From contig OX381708.1 of assembly GCA_947462335.1 (NCBI GenBank), forward strand, positions 3,844,001 through 3,908,000: 64,000 bases of DNA. Reading direction: 5' to 3'. The notes under the pieces are model-generated. The model was not told the origin of the DNA. It saw only the letters and a list, made by a program, of their open reading frames with translations, and made no database searches. Made by a program: the position numbers and the translations under genes. The stretch comes from Harmothoe impar. Taxonomy: Eukaryota > Annelida > Polychaeta > Phyllodocida > Polynoidae. Below, piece after piece: positions 1-10,594 of this stretch; within the stretch, counting starts at the first letter, position 1; each line of letters begins with the position of its first letter.

Positions 1-65
1 CCGCCAAAGCACCGTCCACGCAAAACGTCTCCGTACTGTACGAGCACGTCCCTCTCTCGGCTAGC

Positions 66-2850
66 GTGGCGTCTGACTTTCCAGGATGCGAAGGTCCGGT
101 GTGTTTCGTGAGACAGTCCAACATGCAGTTGGACCCTTTGTTGGACAGGGTACTCAACTACATCGACGACACCGCCAAAGTCATAGGAGAAGCGGTGCTG
201 GAAGTTCACCGACCGATGTTAGCGAAACTAGAGGCACGAATAGCAGAAGCTCTCGCTCGGTAGGCAGCGGTCGCCACGTCTACAGGCGACGACTTCACCA
301 AAATTCGAGACCGTCACCCTTTAGTTCAACTGAAGAAAAGATTCCTGAGGTATCTTCGCCAAGTTCCCGTCGTCGGCTTCAACTCGGGGCGTTACAACTT
401 GAACCTGATCAAAGTTCACCTTCACTCCTTCTTCGCCTTGAAAAACCGAGAGAAAGATGAATTCAGCGTCATAAAAAGAAGTAACCAATACCTGGGGATA
501 TACACAAGGCACACCGTTTTCTTGGACGTTGTGAACTATTTGGCTCCTGGTTACAACTACGCAAACTATTTACTGGCTTTTACCAGAAATCAGCACAAGG
601 GTCACTTTCCTTACGAATGTATGACGTCCACCAGAAAACTGACAAACAGAACTCTACCTCCCATGTCTGCTTTCGACAGCATGCTCCGCGGCACGAAGAT
701 GACGGTGTCCGAGTACGCTCAGTGTGAAAAGATTTGGTCGGAAGAGAAGATGTCCACTTTCAGAGACTACTTGGTCTACTACAACAACAAAGACATGCAA
801 CTGTTCGTAGAGGCCCTGCACAAGCACGCCAAATTTTTCACGGAGCGCGACATCGACATGTTCAAAGACGGCATCTCTCTTCCCGGTCTCACACTACGAT
901 TCCTTTTCCAAAACATAGAGGCTCCGTTCGTGACCTTTCACCAGGGGGACGCTCATCTTCACTCTCTCGTTCAAAATAATCTAGTCGGCGGTCCTTCCAT
1001 CGTGTTCCACAGGTTTCACGAAAAGGGTGCGACGCTGATAAGGGCACACAAGTATGGTAGACGAGCGAGAAGGTGCAAACACATCCTAGGAGTAGACGCT
1101 AACACCCTCTACTTGCGTTACATGAAGGAAGAGCATTGCACGGGTTATTACGTGGTGTGAAGACCCGAGACCTATTTCAAACCGGAAATGAAGCAGAGAA
1201 ACTCCAAGACGGCTCTCGAGTGGTTACGTTACATGGAGCACGCTCTCAGTGCAAACATTCGCCACGCCTTCAACGGAGAATTAATGCTAGGTTGCAAACG
1301 AATTCACGTGGACGGTTTTCACTCGCCCTCTAACACCGTATTCCAATTTCACGGGTGCTGGTACCACGCTCACGACTGCATACCGTTGCGCAGATACGCG
1401 GACCCTACCGTCAGGGAGGAGAGACGCGGCCGCACGGCTAGGGTCGGCGCTTACCTGAAAGCTTTGGGTCACAAGTCGATCGTGATGTGGGAGTGCGAAT
1501 GGACCAAGATGAAACGCAAAAACTGGCATGTCCTCGCATCCGAGAAGTGCTGGAAGGTAGGCGCATTGAAGGTGAATCACAGTACCATGACTGAGAGCAA
1601 AATATTTTGGTGCGTCCAAAAAGGAAATATGTTGGGGTTGATAGAGGTGGACATAACAACTTCTCGACACCTGCGCGAACACTTCGAAAAAATGACCCCC
1701 GTCTTCACGAACGTGACCATTTCCAAGTCCAACATGGGCGTCCACATGTCAGAGTTTGCAAATCGAGAAAACCTGATGGACACACCTCGGAGATCTCTGA
1801 TAGCAAGTTACCATGGACAAAAAATCCTTCTCGGAACACCTCTCCTCCGGTGGTATCTGAGTCACGGTCTGGTCGTGACCAAGGTGCATTTGTTTGTGGA
1901 ATACTTTCCCAGACGCCCTTTCACCGACTTTGTGGATGAGGTGACGGCGGTGCGAATACGTGGCGAGTCCAACTCAGACGAGAAAATCCTGTTTGACTGT
2001 TACAAGTTGATGGGAAACAGTGCGTACGGTAAAACCATTTGCAACAAAAAAAAAAACTCCAACGTAAGATACACCAGCGGTCGAACTTTCGAACTGTTGA
2101 CCAATTCGTTGCGGTTAAAAAAGGGCACAGAATTGAGCGGAGACCTCTACGAAGTCGAACTGCAACCAAAAAGAGTGACCAACAACCTACCTATACAAAT
2201 AGCTTCATGGTGTACCAGTACGCCAAGTTGAAAATGTTGGAGTTCACGTTGGACTTCTTGGACAGGTTCGTCGATCGGCGCGATTACGCGCTCTGTCAAT
2301 TGGACACGGACAGTCTTTAAATGGCTCTCAGCGCACAGACGCTAGACGAACTGGTGAAACCCGAGCTGAGAGAAACATATTTCCGAGAGAAACGCAACTG
2401 GATTCCAACAGCTGTGAGCAACCAGCACTTGGAGCTTTTCGTCAAGACAAAGTAGGAAGGCATCAGAGAGTGGACCCCGACGACCTGTTGCGAGAGACGT
2501 TACGTTCACGACATGAAAACTCCGGGTCTCATGAAACACGAGTGGGAAGGTGACGGTATTCTCAGTCTCAACCCCAAGACTTACATCTGCTACGATAAAA
2601 CTCGACGGGTGAAATGACATGTCAGAAAATGAGCGCCAAGGGTGTGATAAAAAACCAGAACGCTAAAGAACCGAAAGACTTCTTTGACATTCTTTCCTAC
2701 CGAAAATCTATAATCGTCACCAACACAAATTTTAGAGTGATAGAAAACAAAATGCACACTTACACCATAGATAAAAAGGGACTGAGTTACTTATACTCAA
2801 AGCGTTGCGTTCATTCCGACAGTGTGACGACGAGTCCTCTAGAGATATGA
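66..2850 (+). pseudogene. Protein-primed family B DNA polymerase (pPolB), decayed
   Basis: The replicative polymerase of Polintons uses a protein primer. Recognisable pieces in order: an exonuclease-domain segment around 360-420 (FNSGRYNLN); motif A near 1,093 (VDANTLYLR); a Polinton-specific insert near 1,345 with FHGCWYHAHDC; motif B near 2,005 (KLMGNSAYGKT); motif C near 2,300 (DTDSL); and the usual C-terminal block ending in an LEI-type tail at 2,850. The gene is broken. The reading frame changes between about 260 and 400, again near 1,160-1,190, near 2,200 and near 2,600. In-frame stops follow motif A (1,158), sit directly after the DTDSL of motif C (2,318) and occur near 2,453. The N terminus lies left of the window. 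A functional polymerase cannot be made from this copy. Confidence 0.88.
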
Positions 2851-3089
2851 AAGAAGACGGATTGGTCTGTCTTAAAAAAAGAGGGTTGAGTGAAATTTTT
2901 TTTAAAAAATCCAAAAATGTAGAAAAAATAGTTAAAAAATTAGTTTTAGCAACAGTGTGCGTTTAGAGTAAAAGAAAAAAAAAAAGAAAAAAAAAGAAAA
3001 AAAAAGCCGGTGAGATTACGTTCTTTGTTTGTAGTGTAAAATGCGCCCGGCTCACCTCACCTCGTACACGGTGAAAAAGACAAGGCAAA

Positions 3090-3765
3090 ATGTGTTCTCA
3101 CAAACCGATTTTCTGTTGGGAGGCGATCGAGGCGACCAATGTGTCATTCTATATGGAACCGCTGGTGAACCAAGGCGTTCATAAAGTGTTTGTTTCTAAT
3201 TTCATGTTCCCTTCGCTAGACAGTTGTTTCAAAGACGGTTTCTGGAGAATGAACCACGAGTTGAGAGACAGAGACAGAGTGTCCTCTCATCAAAAGGCGG
3301 TACACGTTCAAATGTTGCAAAAGGCTATTGAGCATGCTAGAGAAAGACATGGACTTTTTGGAAAAAGCGTGTCGTTGCCCCGGGTATAAGTTTGAGACAA
3401 TCTGTCATCCGTGTCTCGATAACACATTGTGCAATGAGCACCCCTACTCGGGCGTAGAGGCCGCTCAAGTGAAATCCGTCGTGTCGATGCAATCCGAATG
3501 GACCGCTTGGTATAAGTGTTCGGTGGCTTCGGCTTGTAACCTTGACGAGTTGTGGACAGCGAGCATGGCTTACGACTTTCCCCCCAATCCTGAAGACACT
3601 GGCACGAAAGTGATACGCCAAGATTACACTTCATACAGTCTCGATTACGAGAGACAAAAAGCGACCGCGTACATTTGGAAGTGTGAGTTGTGTCATGTTC
3701 CTCTGCGGTATTGTGCTTCATTGTGTAGAGAGTGTGTGGATTCATTCCCCGGTTCGTGGGTTTAA
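3090..3765 (+). pseudogene. Cys-rich protein of unknown function carried by the Polinton (two overlapping frames)
   Basis: Two ATG-initiated frames overlap (3,090-3,389 and 3,328-3,765). They read best as one gene with a frame change near 3,330. The second part has clustered cysteines and histidines: one group near 3,372-3,440 (CRCPGY, CHPCLDNTLCNEH) and a C-terminal group near 3,675-3,745 (WKCELC, CASLCREC). The spacing suggests two zinc-binding modules. I do not recognise the family. It sits directly downstream of the polymerase on the same strand and ends before the shared polyadenylation region, so it was probably an accessory gene of the element. Capsid, protease and integrase are excluded because they are found elsewhere in the element. 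Confidence 0.5.
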
Positions 3766-4030
3766 AAAAATACACTGCTTCATGTATAAACTCGGTCACG
3801 TTGCCACTACACTCACGTCGTGTGTAGACAGTGTATACTCTGTTGTGAATACGTCAAAAGCTTGCACCGTGTACAGTCTCGTCTCCATTAGGGAAAAAAC
3901 CCCAAAAAGTGGAACGTGTTCAGTGTGTTGAGTGTCGATGTATTACGTGAGTACTTTTGAAAAAATTCTAACCTGCTACTGATCGCTGTATAAATTCCGT
4001 CGTTTTGAATGTGTCCGCTCTATTGCATAA

Positions 4031-4045
4031 TTTATTGAAAATAAA
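4031..4045. terminator. Overlapping poly(A) signals for convergent Polinton transcripts
   Basis: The + strand has AATAAA at 4,040-4,045 and the - strand has AATAAA at 4,036-4,031, only three bases apart. This lies at the convergence point between the rightward polymerase/Cys-rich genes and the leftward structural genes. A shared bidirectional 3' end is the natural reading. It is inferred from position only. Confidence 0.45.
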
Positions 4046-4304
4046 AGAATGAAATGAAAAAGGCTGTTTCAGACTCATTTATAACTAACCCACCATGATA
4101 CAAAGACGACGACTCTGTTTTTTTTGTTTTTTTCCCCCCTTTAGAAGAGACCCACCCACCCCAACCAACCCCCCACCCCCACCCTAGAGAGGGGAGAAGA
4201 GGGCCCCCCACCCTAGGGCCCCCCTCCCCCAGGGCCCCCCTCCCCCCCACACAGAATTTTTTTTTGTTTGGCAAGCTTTCGGCTTGCCTTTTTCTTCCCG
4301 AATA

Positions 4305-4600
4305 AAAGTCACCTAAAGAGGGCGTGGCCTAATATGCAAATGAGGTCGCTTGCGGTTATGTCACAAGGTCACTTCCGGTTATCCAGTCAAGGTCACCCTC
4401 AAGATGTCACTTCCTGTCTCCTTTTGAATTTCCCGCCTAAACGGAGGCCTGTGATTGGTTGGTTAAGTAGGTCACGTTACCATGGTAACCAAATGCTGGC
4501 CGCTGATTGGCTGAGAACTCTATTAAGTTGGTCACTTCTGGTTACGTGACCAAATGGAGGCCTGTGATTGGTCTCTTGTCGTTTGGACCATTTCAGTAGC
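4305..4600. repeat. Octamer / CCAAT / TCACGTGA-type repeat, copy A
   Basis: The stretch holds ATGCAAAT, ATTGG boxes, GGTCACGTTACC and GTTACGTGACC in the same mix as the arrays at 12,775 and 20,262. GC- and C-rich homopolymer DNA (4,120-4,255) precedes it. It lies between the convergent gene blocks of the Polinton, so it is probably an insertion. Confidence 0.5.
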
Positions 4601-4627
4601 TTAGACATAGTCCCATCCCGATACATA

Positions 4628-4900
4628 CTATACTACTTGCACCTCCTCGTCATTGTTGGCTATATACGTATCCAATTTCGTAATATTGGCATCAACCTTA
4701 GTGGTGAGGCCTGCCAAAGTGGTATCAATAGAGCCCATCCTATTCAGGGTAGCGGCATTTCCATCTTTAATTTCCTTCATGAACTTTAGCATTGCGTTGT
4801 CGGCCATGTTGATGTTTACACTGGCAACCTCCCTATTGTCGCTCACCGATCCTTTCAAGCTTTTACTTCTCCTCCACTTACGCCTGCCATCTGCTCCCAT
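4628..4900 (-). CDS. Small coiled-coil-like ORF, unidentified
   Basis: A 90-codon frame starts with a basic stretch (GRRKWRRSKS). It continues with a polar, heptad-like region containing regularly spaced Leu/Met/Ile (LKFMKEIKDGNAATLNR, LAGLTTKVDANITKL). This resembles the N-terminal coiled coil of retrotransposon ORF1-type proteins more than any Polinton core protein, but the match is by style only. It could be a fragment of a different element inserted downstream of the protease gene, or noise. Confidence 0.25.
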   Translation of the reverse strand: MGADGRRKWRRSKSLKGSVSDNREVASVNINMADNAMLKFMKEIKDGNAATLNRMGSIDTTLAGLTTKVDANITKLDTYIANNDEEVQVV

Positions 4901-5184
4901 AGATCACAAATATAAGATCCTCGGTGAGTCTAAGGCTTCATGTTTCCATTTAACCACTTTTTGACTTAGTAACAACTAAATATACCCCGATGGTGGTGGA
5001 TTTTGTTTCCTCCTCCTTCGCTTGTCAACCACTGCCAGTCGCCATTTTACTATCCATCTTCACATCGTCAGCATCGCGAGTCTTTGACGCACCGACCGGT
5101 CGCTCAGTTTTGGGTTTCTGCTCATTTGCATCACGCATTTCTTGGTATATTTCTTGTTCGACATACTTCAATCAGGAAACGAAC

Positions 5185-5487
5185 TTAATGAGGTCCACAG
5201 GTGTCAGCAGTAGTGTCTTGGAGTTGAATACGGTTTCTTTGCCACTTGAATGGAGCAGAACATTTCAGAAAAGATAAGAACGAATCAAAGTAGTACACCT
5301 CTCCTGTTCTCAACACGTAAAAGGCCACCCAATGTTGACCTGATAAATGTTGAGGACCCGTGTTACTCACAAAACAAGTGTCCTTGATAGGGTGCTTGGG
5401 GATAGTGTCACAAGAGAAAATGCCTAGGAAATGATGTTTTGTGTGAATGTTAGCCTTCAACACTTCCCCTATTTCAAGTGTGTTCAT
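5185..5487 (-). pseudogene. Adenain-like maturation cysteine protease (C-terminally truncated)
   Basis: Polinton and adenovirus proteases mature capsids with a His-Asp/Glu-Cys triad. The catalytic histidine block is visible as GQHWVAFYV, followed by the acidic block YYFDSF and the cysteine block DTCGPH at the C-terminal end. A stop follows two codons after the cysteine-containing CGP, so the usual C-terminal segment is lost. Another frame continues to about 5,000 without recognisable motifs. The gene lies immediately downstream of the major capsid gene on the same strand, the common Polinton order. Confidence 0.75.
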
Positions 5488-5539
5488 GTACTCAGTTCAT
5501 GTGGTAGTCTGTGATGGGATGACAATCTCTGGTCAACTC

Positions 5540-6763
5540 GACGATGTTGTTGTACACCGAGTAGAGTGGTACCGTTGTGGTCGCCACCAGTGTCTGAAAC
5601 TGTGCTCTACCCGTAGTTGACCCGCTCTTATTAGGATGACTCTACACCCGTCGTGCGATCGGTCTGGAGTTAAGTCCAGGGGAAGAGTGTGTAACCGTTC
5701 AGGAACTCCTTGTAGGAAACACCGCAGGAGCCTGAACCCTTGTACATTCCTGTTTCTGTGTGTAGCGCTAGATACTCTCTCACCGCTTCCCATTTGACCA
5801 AGTCGGGCATGTAGGCGTCGTTGGGCACCTTTTGATCGTTCACTTTTACTTGAAGCAAGTTGAGGTTGCAATGCTTCAGTTCGAACGGGTTTTAGGTGTA
5901 GTGGTCCAGGAAATAAATCATCATGGACTTAGGGAGTTGGCCTGTGTTGGAGTGTGTGTAGGTGTGATCTCGGTTGCCCAAAGGATGGCGTAGGACGTCA
6001 CCTCCACTCTGTAGTCGAAGGGTCCCCTATCACAGCCTTTTCGTGTGCTTCTATCACAGCATCAGCTACGACCACTCGACACACGTAAAGCTTCGCTTTG
6101 TCGATCGTGAGTTTGTATCCAGTGGTACCCTCGCTCATCAAATAGAACGCGGGAAAAGCTTGTTTCAGGGTGAGGTTGATTTCCTTCTCCCCAGCAATGA
6201 ACTTTGGTTGATGAGCTAGGTCAAAGTGGAGTCTAGCCATCAGCGAGAAGCGACCGTTGGCGATCATTTCCCTACGATCCTTGAACCCTGTGTTTTGATT
6301 GCCTAAGGTGTCGAATTGACCAGACGTGTCTTGGTGCCAACCTTGGATGTTCATGATGTTATCCTTCATCCCTTTGTCGTAGTTGAGTAAACCTTCCAGG
6401 TAAGCTCTGTAGGGGTAGGTCTCACTGTTACCAGACACTTGGAAACCTCCGATGGAGACTTGCGAAGAGGGAGTGAGCCAAGTTGTTCACGGGAGCCACC
6501 TTGTCGGTGTCCTCAAGAGGATCACCGTTTGGTTTCACCACCTCACATTCTAAGTGAAGGAAGTTTTCGTTGTACTCTTGCGACTGACTGATGGTGAAAT
6601 TGATGTTACTTCCGTCTCCCAAAGAGTTTTTCGATTCTAGACCGACAAAGGTAGACTTGAGAATACAAGTCTGAGTCGGTGCTACGGTGTGCAGGTCGAG
6701 CTCAGAGAGTGCGCACTCGCTGCTGTTTTCGTGAAGGTAAGCCATTGTGCTCTCTCTCTTCAT
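5540..6763 (-). pseudogene. Major capsid protein, double jelly-roll type, frameshifted
   Basis: The start is ATG at 6,763 or, more likely by comparison with the family, ATG at 6,745. Family-typical blocks follow: a TVAPTQTCI-like motif near the N terminus, APVNNLAHSLF near 6,500, and ETYPYRAYLEGLLNY after a frame change near 6,430. The frame changes again near 5,998 and a stop interrupts the region near 5,890. The last recognisable block (KWEAVREYLALHTETG, YTLFPWTLDLTPD) runs to about 5,650 and is lost beyond 5,540. It is the capsid hexamer protein of Polintons. At least two frameshifts and one stop make this copy non-functional. A TATA box lies about 45 bp upstream. Confidence 0.8.
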
Positions 6764-6800
6764 GTCTGCGATAGACTGACACCGATGAGCTCTAGTTCTT

Positions 6801-6810
6801 TTTATTTATA
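6801..6810 (-). promoter_or_regulatory. TATA box upstream of the capsid gene
   Basis: On the - strand TATAAATAAA occurs 38-65 bases upstream of the two candidate capsid ATGs, a normal distance for a short 5' leader. It overlaps the 3' end of the pVI-like frame, so genes are packed without spacers. Confidence 0.45.
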
Positions 6811-7369
6811 CGTCACCTACAGTCAAAAATATCTCTTTTACAAGAACCACCTCCTGTTTGAGGAGATCGCCTCGGACGTTTGATTCCTCCTGCTGTTGTT
6901 TTCTTTGTTTTTTAGGGTGTCGCTTTTCCGGAGAGATCACTTTTCCCACCAGACTCTTCAAAGCACCTACACCTCTGACTTTCACGCTGTTCTTGAAACT
7001 GGTTCTGTCCATCATATCCTTGGCCACACCCACGCCAGCGCGGAATAGAGTTTTTCCCACGGTCTTCACCAGACTCTTCAAAGCACCTACACCTATGACT
7101 TTCACGCTGTTCTTGAAACTGGTTCTGTCCATCATATCCTTGGCCACACCCATGCCAGCGCGGAAATGAGTTTTTCCCACGGTCTTCAGAAGGGGTGTAG
7201 CCGAGCGCATGAGTCCTAAAAGAGCCCCACCGAAACCATGACCGTTCTGAAAAGCTCGCCCGCTGTACACGTTGATACCGTTACCGAACTGAACGTTGTA
7301 GTAATCGCTGTAACCTTGTCCTCCTGTCGTTCCCTTCGGTGAAAAGTACGGTGCACATTTACGTATCAT
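6806..7369 (-). CDS. pVI/pX-like internal virion protein with internal 40-residue duplication
   Basis: An uninterrupted 187-codon frame, one of the few intact ones in the element. The N-terminal part is glycine-rich (QFGNGINVYSGRAFQNGHGFG), followed by ALLGLMRSATPLLKTVGK and amphipathic stretches with AGMGVAKDMMDR. This composition is typical of small internal/membrane-active proteins next to the major capsid gene in adintoviruses. The amphipathic block occurs twice, 40 residues apart, matching a 120-bp DNA duplication. The C-terminal part is lysine/glutamine-rich (KRHPKKQRKQQQEE). The family assignment rests on composition and position, not on a catalytic motif. Confidence 0.6.
   Translation of the reverse strand: MIRKCAPYFSPKGTTGGQGYSDYYNVQFGNGINVYSGRAFQNGHGFGGALLGLMRSATPLLKTVGKTHFRAGMGVAKDMMDRTSFKNSVKVIGVGALKSLVKTVGKTLFRAGVGVAKDMMDRTSFKNSVKVRGVGALKSLVGKVISPEKRHPKKQRKQQQEESNVRGDLLKQEVVLVKEIFLTVGDV
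6949..7188. repeat. Exact-period 120-bp tandem duplication inside the pVI-like gene
   Basis: The segment beginning CCAGACTCTTCAAAGCACC at 6,949 repeats at 7,069 with few differences. Because 120 is divisible by three, the duplication preserves the reading frame. Confidence 0.85.
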
Positions 7370-7378
7370 GTCTGCACT

Positions 7379-8237
7379 TTTCTTAACGTTCGATGTGTCT
7401 CAGATGAATTGTTACTGTCACCTTTCCTCTCTGGAATGGTATGGTTTGACCGGTTCTGTCTTTTAAGTAGATGCCTACCTCGTCCAACCTTTTGGATTTC
7501 AAGGGAAAATAATCCAAATATGGAAAGCTGACAGCTTGCATTCCCCTTTTTGCTTTCCGCTCCTATCGACTGCGATGCAGCGTAACAGAGGTGTGTGCAT
7601 GTCACCCACTCGTCCCCCTCGGATTAAGGTGAAAGTTTTTACCTTCTAAATTGTCTGTCAGGAGCTCGTTCAAGTGATCGATGATCTGAGCGTTCTTCCC
7701 CGTGAAAATGGGTGGAATGGGAAAAATGTTTGGCAACAACGTTCGCACAGCCTCTTCTTTCCACGTCTCGAACCATGGACACCGCCGCACTTTTCAGTTT
7801 TCGTCTCTTCTTGGTCGTCGACATGTATTTTTCGGCCTTGTCTTGTGTCAACGTGATTAGTTCTGACAACTTTTTTTCCCAGGTTTTTCAAACACTTCCG
7901 GTGTGATTTTGTAGACATAGTTTTGCTCCACCCTAGTCAGAGGATTAGTGCTTTTGATGATCTTCTGCAGATCGATTGCATTGTTCACTCTCTTCCAGTC
8001 CACCTCGGGAGGTTGTGGGCAGGACTTCTTCTTATCACTTATAACTCGATTCACCTCAGTCAGTGATTCCCCTGTTCGTAAAGGAAGCACCAGGATAAAG
8101 TCGTCATCTCGCATGTTGCTCCATTCTGTCTGGAGGATAATTTCACTGAGAGCCGCTTCGTCGTCCTCTGATAGAAGGAGCGGAGAATCAAAGCTGGTTC
8201 GAAAAGAGGTCAAAGAGTTCTCAGGATAATACTCCAT
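7379..8237 (-). pseudogene. Penton-like minor capsid protein, frameshifted
   Basis: The N-terminal frame (8,237-7,857) contains SLTSFRTSFDSPLLLS followed by AALSEIILQTEW. This fits the first strands of the single-jelly-roll penton-like protein of Polintons. Shorter frames continue from about 7,870 to 7,602 (a basic patch KKRRKLK is visible). A further frame near 7,530-7,379 gives a beta-rich end with VTVTIHLRHIE, the usual kind of C terminus for this family. So at least two frameshifts separate the ends. It lies between integrase and pVI-like genes. A TATATATAG-like sequence lies at 8,250-8,262. Confidence 0.55.
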
Positions 8238-8297
8238 AGAACTGTTGCTATATATAGATAGGGTGATGTTTATTTTTTCTTTGTCTCAGAGAGTCCC

Positions 8298-9240
8298 CTA
8301 CGTGATTTTCTTGACAGGAATCCACTCTTTGAACTTGTCACTGTAACCTTTCCAACGCACGAAAGCTAGACATTTTCCCTTGACGGTCTTGTAGTGCAAC
8401 ACCTCATCTATCAGGTAAGTCTTACTGTTACTGAACCTCCTCAGGGTAAAAACCCCCTTTATGTCCTCCCCAGCGTAGTCTTTCAACTCGAAATCTCTGC
8501 GACCCAACATTTTAGCTACGTTGACCACTTCCTCCCTCCAGTTTCCCTCGTAACCTTTGTTGAAGGGTCCTTTAGCTCTCAACATTCTCACTTTGTTGCC
8601 TGGGGCGATGACGTTGGTGTCGAAGCGTTGAGGGTTTGTCTTTTTCCATATTTCCTCGATTTGCTTCTTAGTAGGGAGGTCGTGTCTGTAGAAAATAGTT
8701 TCGCTGTTTTCCGAGCTGACATCAGCAGGCGGCATCTTCAACGTCTTGTGATGAGTGCGGTTGTAAGAAGATACCACCTTGTCTAATACGTCTAGGTAGT
8801 GATATGTGCGCTCGTGTCTGAAATAACGCCACAGGATCTTCAGACTCTGATTCAAAGCTCCGCCAGACCAGAAAAACTCTATGTCTTTGCTCTTCAGGTG
8901 ATCTTGGATGGTCTTGTTGAGAAATTCTTTACCCTCTCAGAAGTCATTGCCTCGAATGCCTCGTGACAGCTGCACCGCTTTTAGATTTGATGGGAGCAGC
9001 CCACGCGTACCTGGAGAAAACGTCGATGGCCGTCACCACGTACCGGAACCTGGGGTTGTGAGATGCCAAAGTATGCATGTCCATCAGATCTAATTGCCAC
9101 TGTTGATCGATTTCCCCGGTTATCGTCTTGTTCCTTGTAAATCTTCTACGTCCAGAGATCCCAAGGCGTCTCAGATAAAAGCGGGGTTTCGGTCGGGAAA
9201 ATGAGGAGGGCGCTTTGACGTAGGTATATTTAGCCACCAC
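8298..9240 (-). pseudogene. Retrovirus-like integrase with C-terminal chromodomain, broken
   Basis: The N-terminal frame (9,240-8,944) carries QWQLDLMDMHTL with the first catalytic Asp, then TAIDVFSRYAWAAPIK. The following segment (about 8,940-8,860, GKEF-type block) is in another frame. The C-terminal frame (8,855-8,298) starts where a VERFNRTLK-like block with the catalytic Glu is expected, but reads ALNQSLKILWRYF, so that Glu appears to be missing. A chromodomain follows near 8,400-8,310 (VLHYKTVKGKCLAFVRWKGY, EWIPV) with the aromatic positions kept. Polinton integrases insert the element and the chromodomain may guide target choice. Confidence 0.8.
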
Positions 9241-9362
9241 TCATCTCTTTTCTTTTTCCTTTTTGGTTAGTCTTTTTGACTTAGCCATTTCATCGATGGT
9301 CTAGGGTTCGTGAGTTCTTTTCTTATCTTTCGGGCTTGTTCTGACGGAGGAAGGTCGCGGTG

Positions 9363-9588
9363 TACCGTAAAACCACGCGTATAAGCCAAACTCGCGTATA
9401 AGCCGCACCCCTAACTTTGACAGATTATATAAGCCACAGAGGGGGTCTGAAAATTATTAATTTGGTACTTTAGTATATTTATAAAAACTCTTGTATAAGC
9501 CGCACCCTATATAGGCATGTTTGGTATCAAAAGAAAGCTGAGTCTGACTCACATACTAGCTGCGGCTTATACGCGAGGTTTTACGGTA
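9363..9588. mobile_element. TA-flanked MITE (TACCGTAAAACC family) nested in the Polinton
   Basis: The left end TACCGTAAAACCACGCGTAT and the right end, the reverse complement of TACCGTAAAACCTCGCGTAT, form terminal inverted repeats over 20 bp. The terminal TA is probably the target duplication. Internal 'TATAAGCCGCACC' segments recur in the copies near 41,337 and 63,400. The insertion separates the integrase from the next gene and replaces that gene's 3' end. Confidence 0.85.
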
Positions 9589-10550
9589 GTAGAGAAAGGG
9601 GAGCTTTTGCTGGAAGTCAGAGTTTGATAAAAATCGTTGTTGTCGTTGTCGTCGTCATTCTTCCTACGATGGACGAAGTGGGAAGAATAGTCAACGTCGA
9701 TGAGGGGAGTGGTAGTGCCGTGCTCATCCTCGTCGAAAAGCGGTCGTTTCCTCACTCTGTCAACAGGTATTCTGGGCATAACTTTGTTAGTGCCCACCAT
9801 TTTATCGACTGGGTTTCCAATCAAGGATCCAGTGGGATCTATCACGCTCAGCACGTGCTTGAATGGTGTGTATCTGTCAGGTCTCGTCGTTCAGTAAGTC
9901 CACTATACTAATTCGAGTGGTGGGATCTGTTTTTCGACCCATCATCTCGCTCAATGAGCCGTCATTATTCCATTTGACCAAGTTAGATTTTTGGAGTTTC
10001 TTAAACAGCTTGGTGGAGGCGTTACGTTTCCTAATTGGAACTTGGTCGAGCAACGTCTTGAGGAGGTCTAAAGGTTGGGCGGTCGGTGGTAGAGGAGCGA
10101 ACGCAGCAGCAGAGAATCTTGTGGTTGTTGAGATTGGCGAGGAAAAATTGTAACCTATTCAACAGCCTCTTGTATCTCAGCATTTTTTTGCGCGATTTCA
10201 AAGTGGGGTCGTTCAACATTAGGTCCAAGTCCCTGTAGATAAACTGTAGCACCTGGTGTAATGCGGCGTTGGGATGAAGATCTTGTTCTGCCTGTCTGTA
10301 GTAGCGAGGCATATTGGAGGATGGACGGCATACAGTGGTGGTGGTGGCATTGAAGTTGTTTTCATGCGCATCAGCAGCAGCAGCTGCAGTAGCTGGAGGA
10401 GGAGAAGTGAAAGAAACACTTCCAGTAGCAGCAGTAGCAGCAGTAGCAGTAGCGACGGTGAGGTCATCGGGTACTCTTCATTGAGAGCGATTTAGGATCC
10501 ACAAGAGCTAAGCGTTTGTAGTGTTGTTGCTTCTCCGGGTCCATCATCAT
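9589..10550 (-). pseudogene. Polinton-associated protein of unknown function, frameshifted
   Basis: The best start is the ATGATGATG at 10,550, which gives MDPEKQQHYKRLALVDPKSL. A frame change in the Ala/Thr/Ser-coding CTG/GCT-rich stretch (10,370-10,470) leads to a helical basic block at 10,312-10,150 (LRYKRLLNRLQFFLANL). Two more frame changes lead to a segment near 10,050-9,950 with WNNDGSLSEMMG and IVDLL, then LIGNP near 9,820. This succession resembles a conserved protein near the integrase of animal Polintons whose function I do not know. The last codons before the stop (TTVKPRV) come from the inserted MITE, so the natural end is lost. Confidence 0.45.
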
Positions 10551-10594
10551 CGAGGTGGTAAGGTGTCGAATGAGGTACTCTATATACGGAGAAT

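Noticed and set aside
10219..10467. Leucine-rich membrane peptide on the - strand
   Set aside because: It is the wrong frame of a GCT/ACT (Ala/Thr) low-complexity stretch in the Polinton gene.
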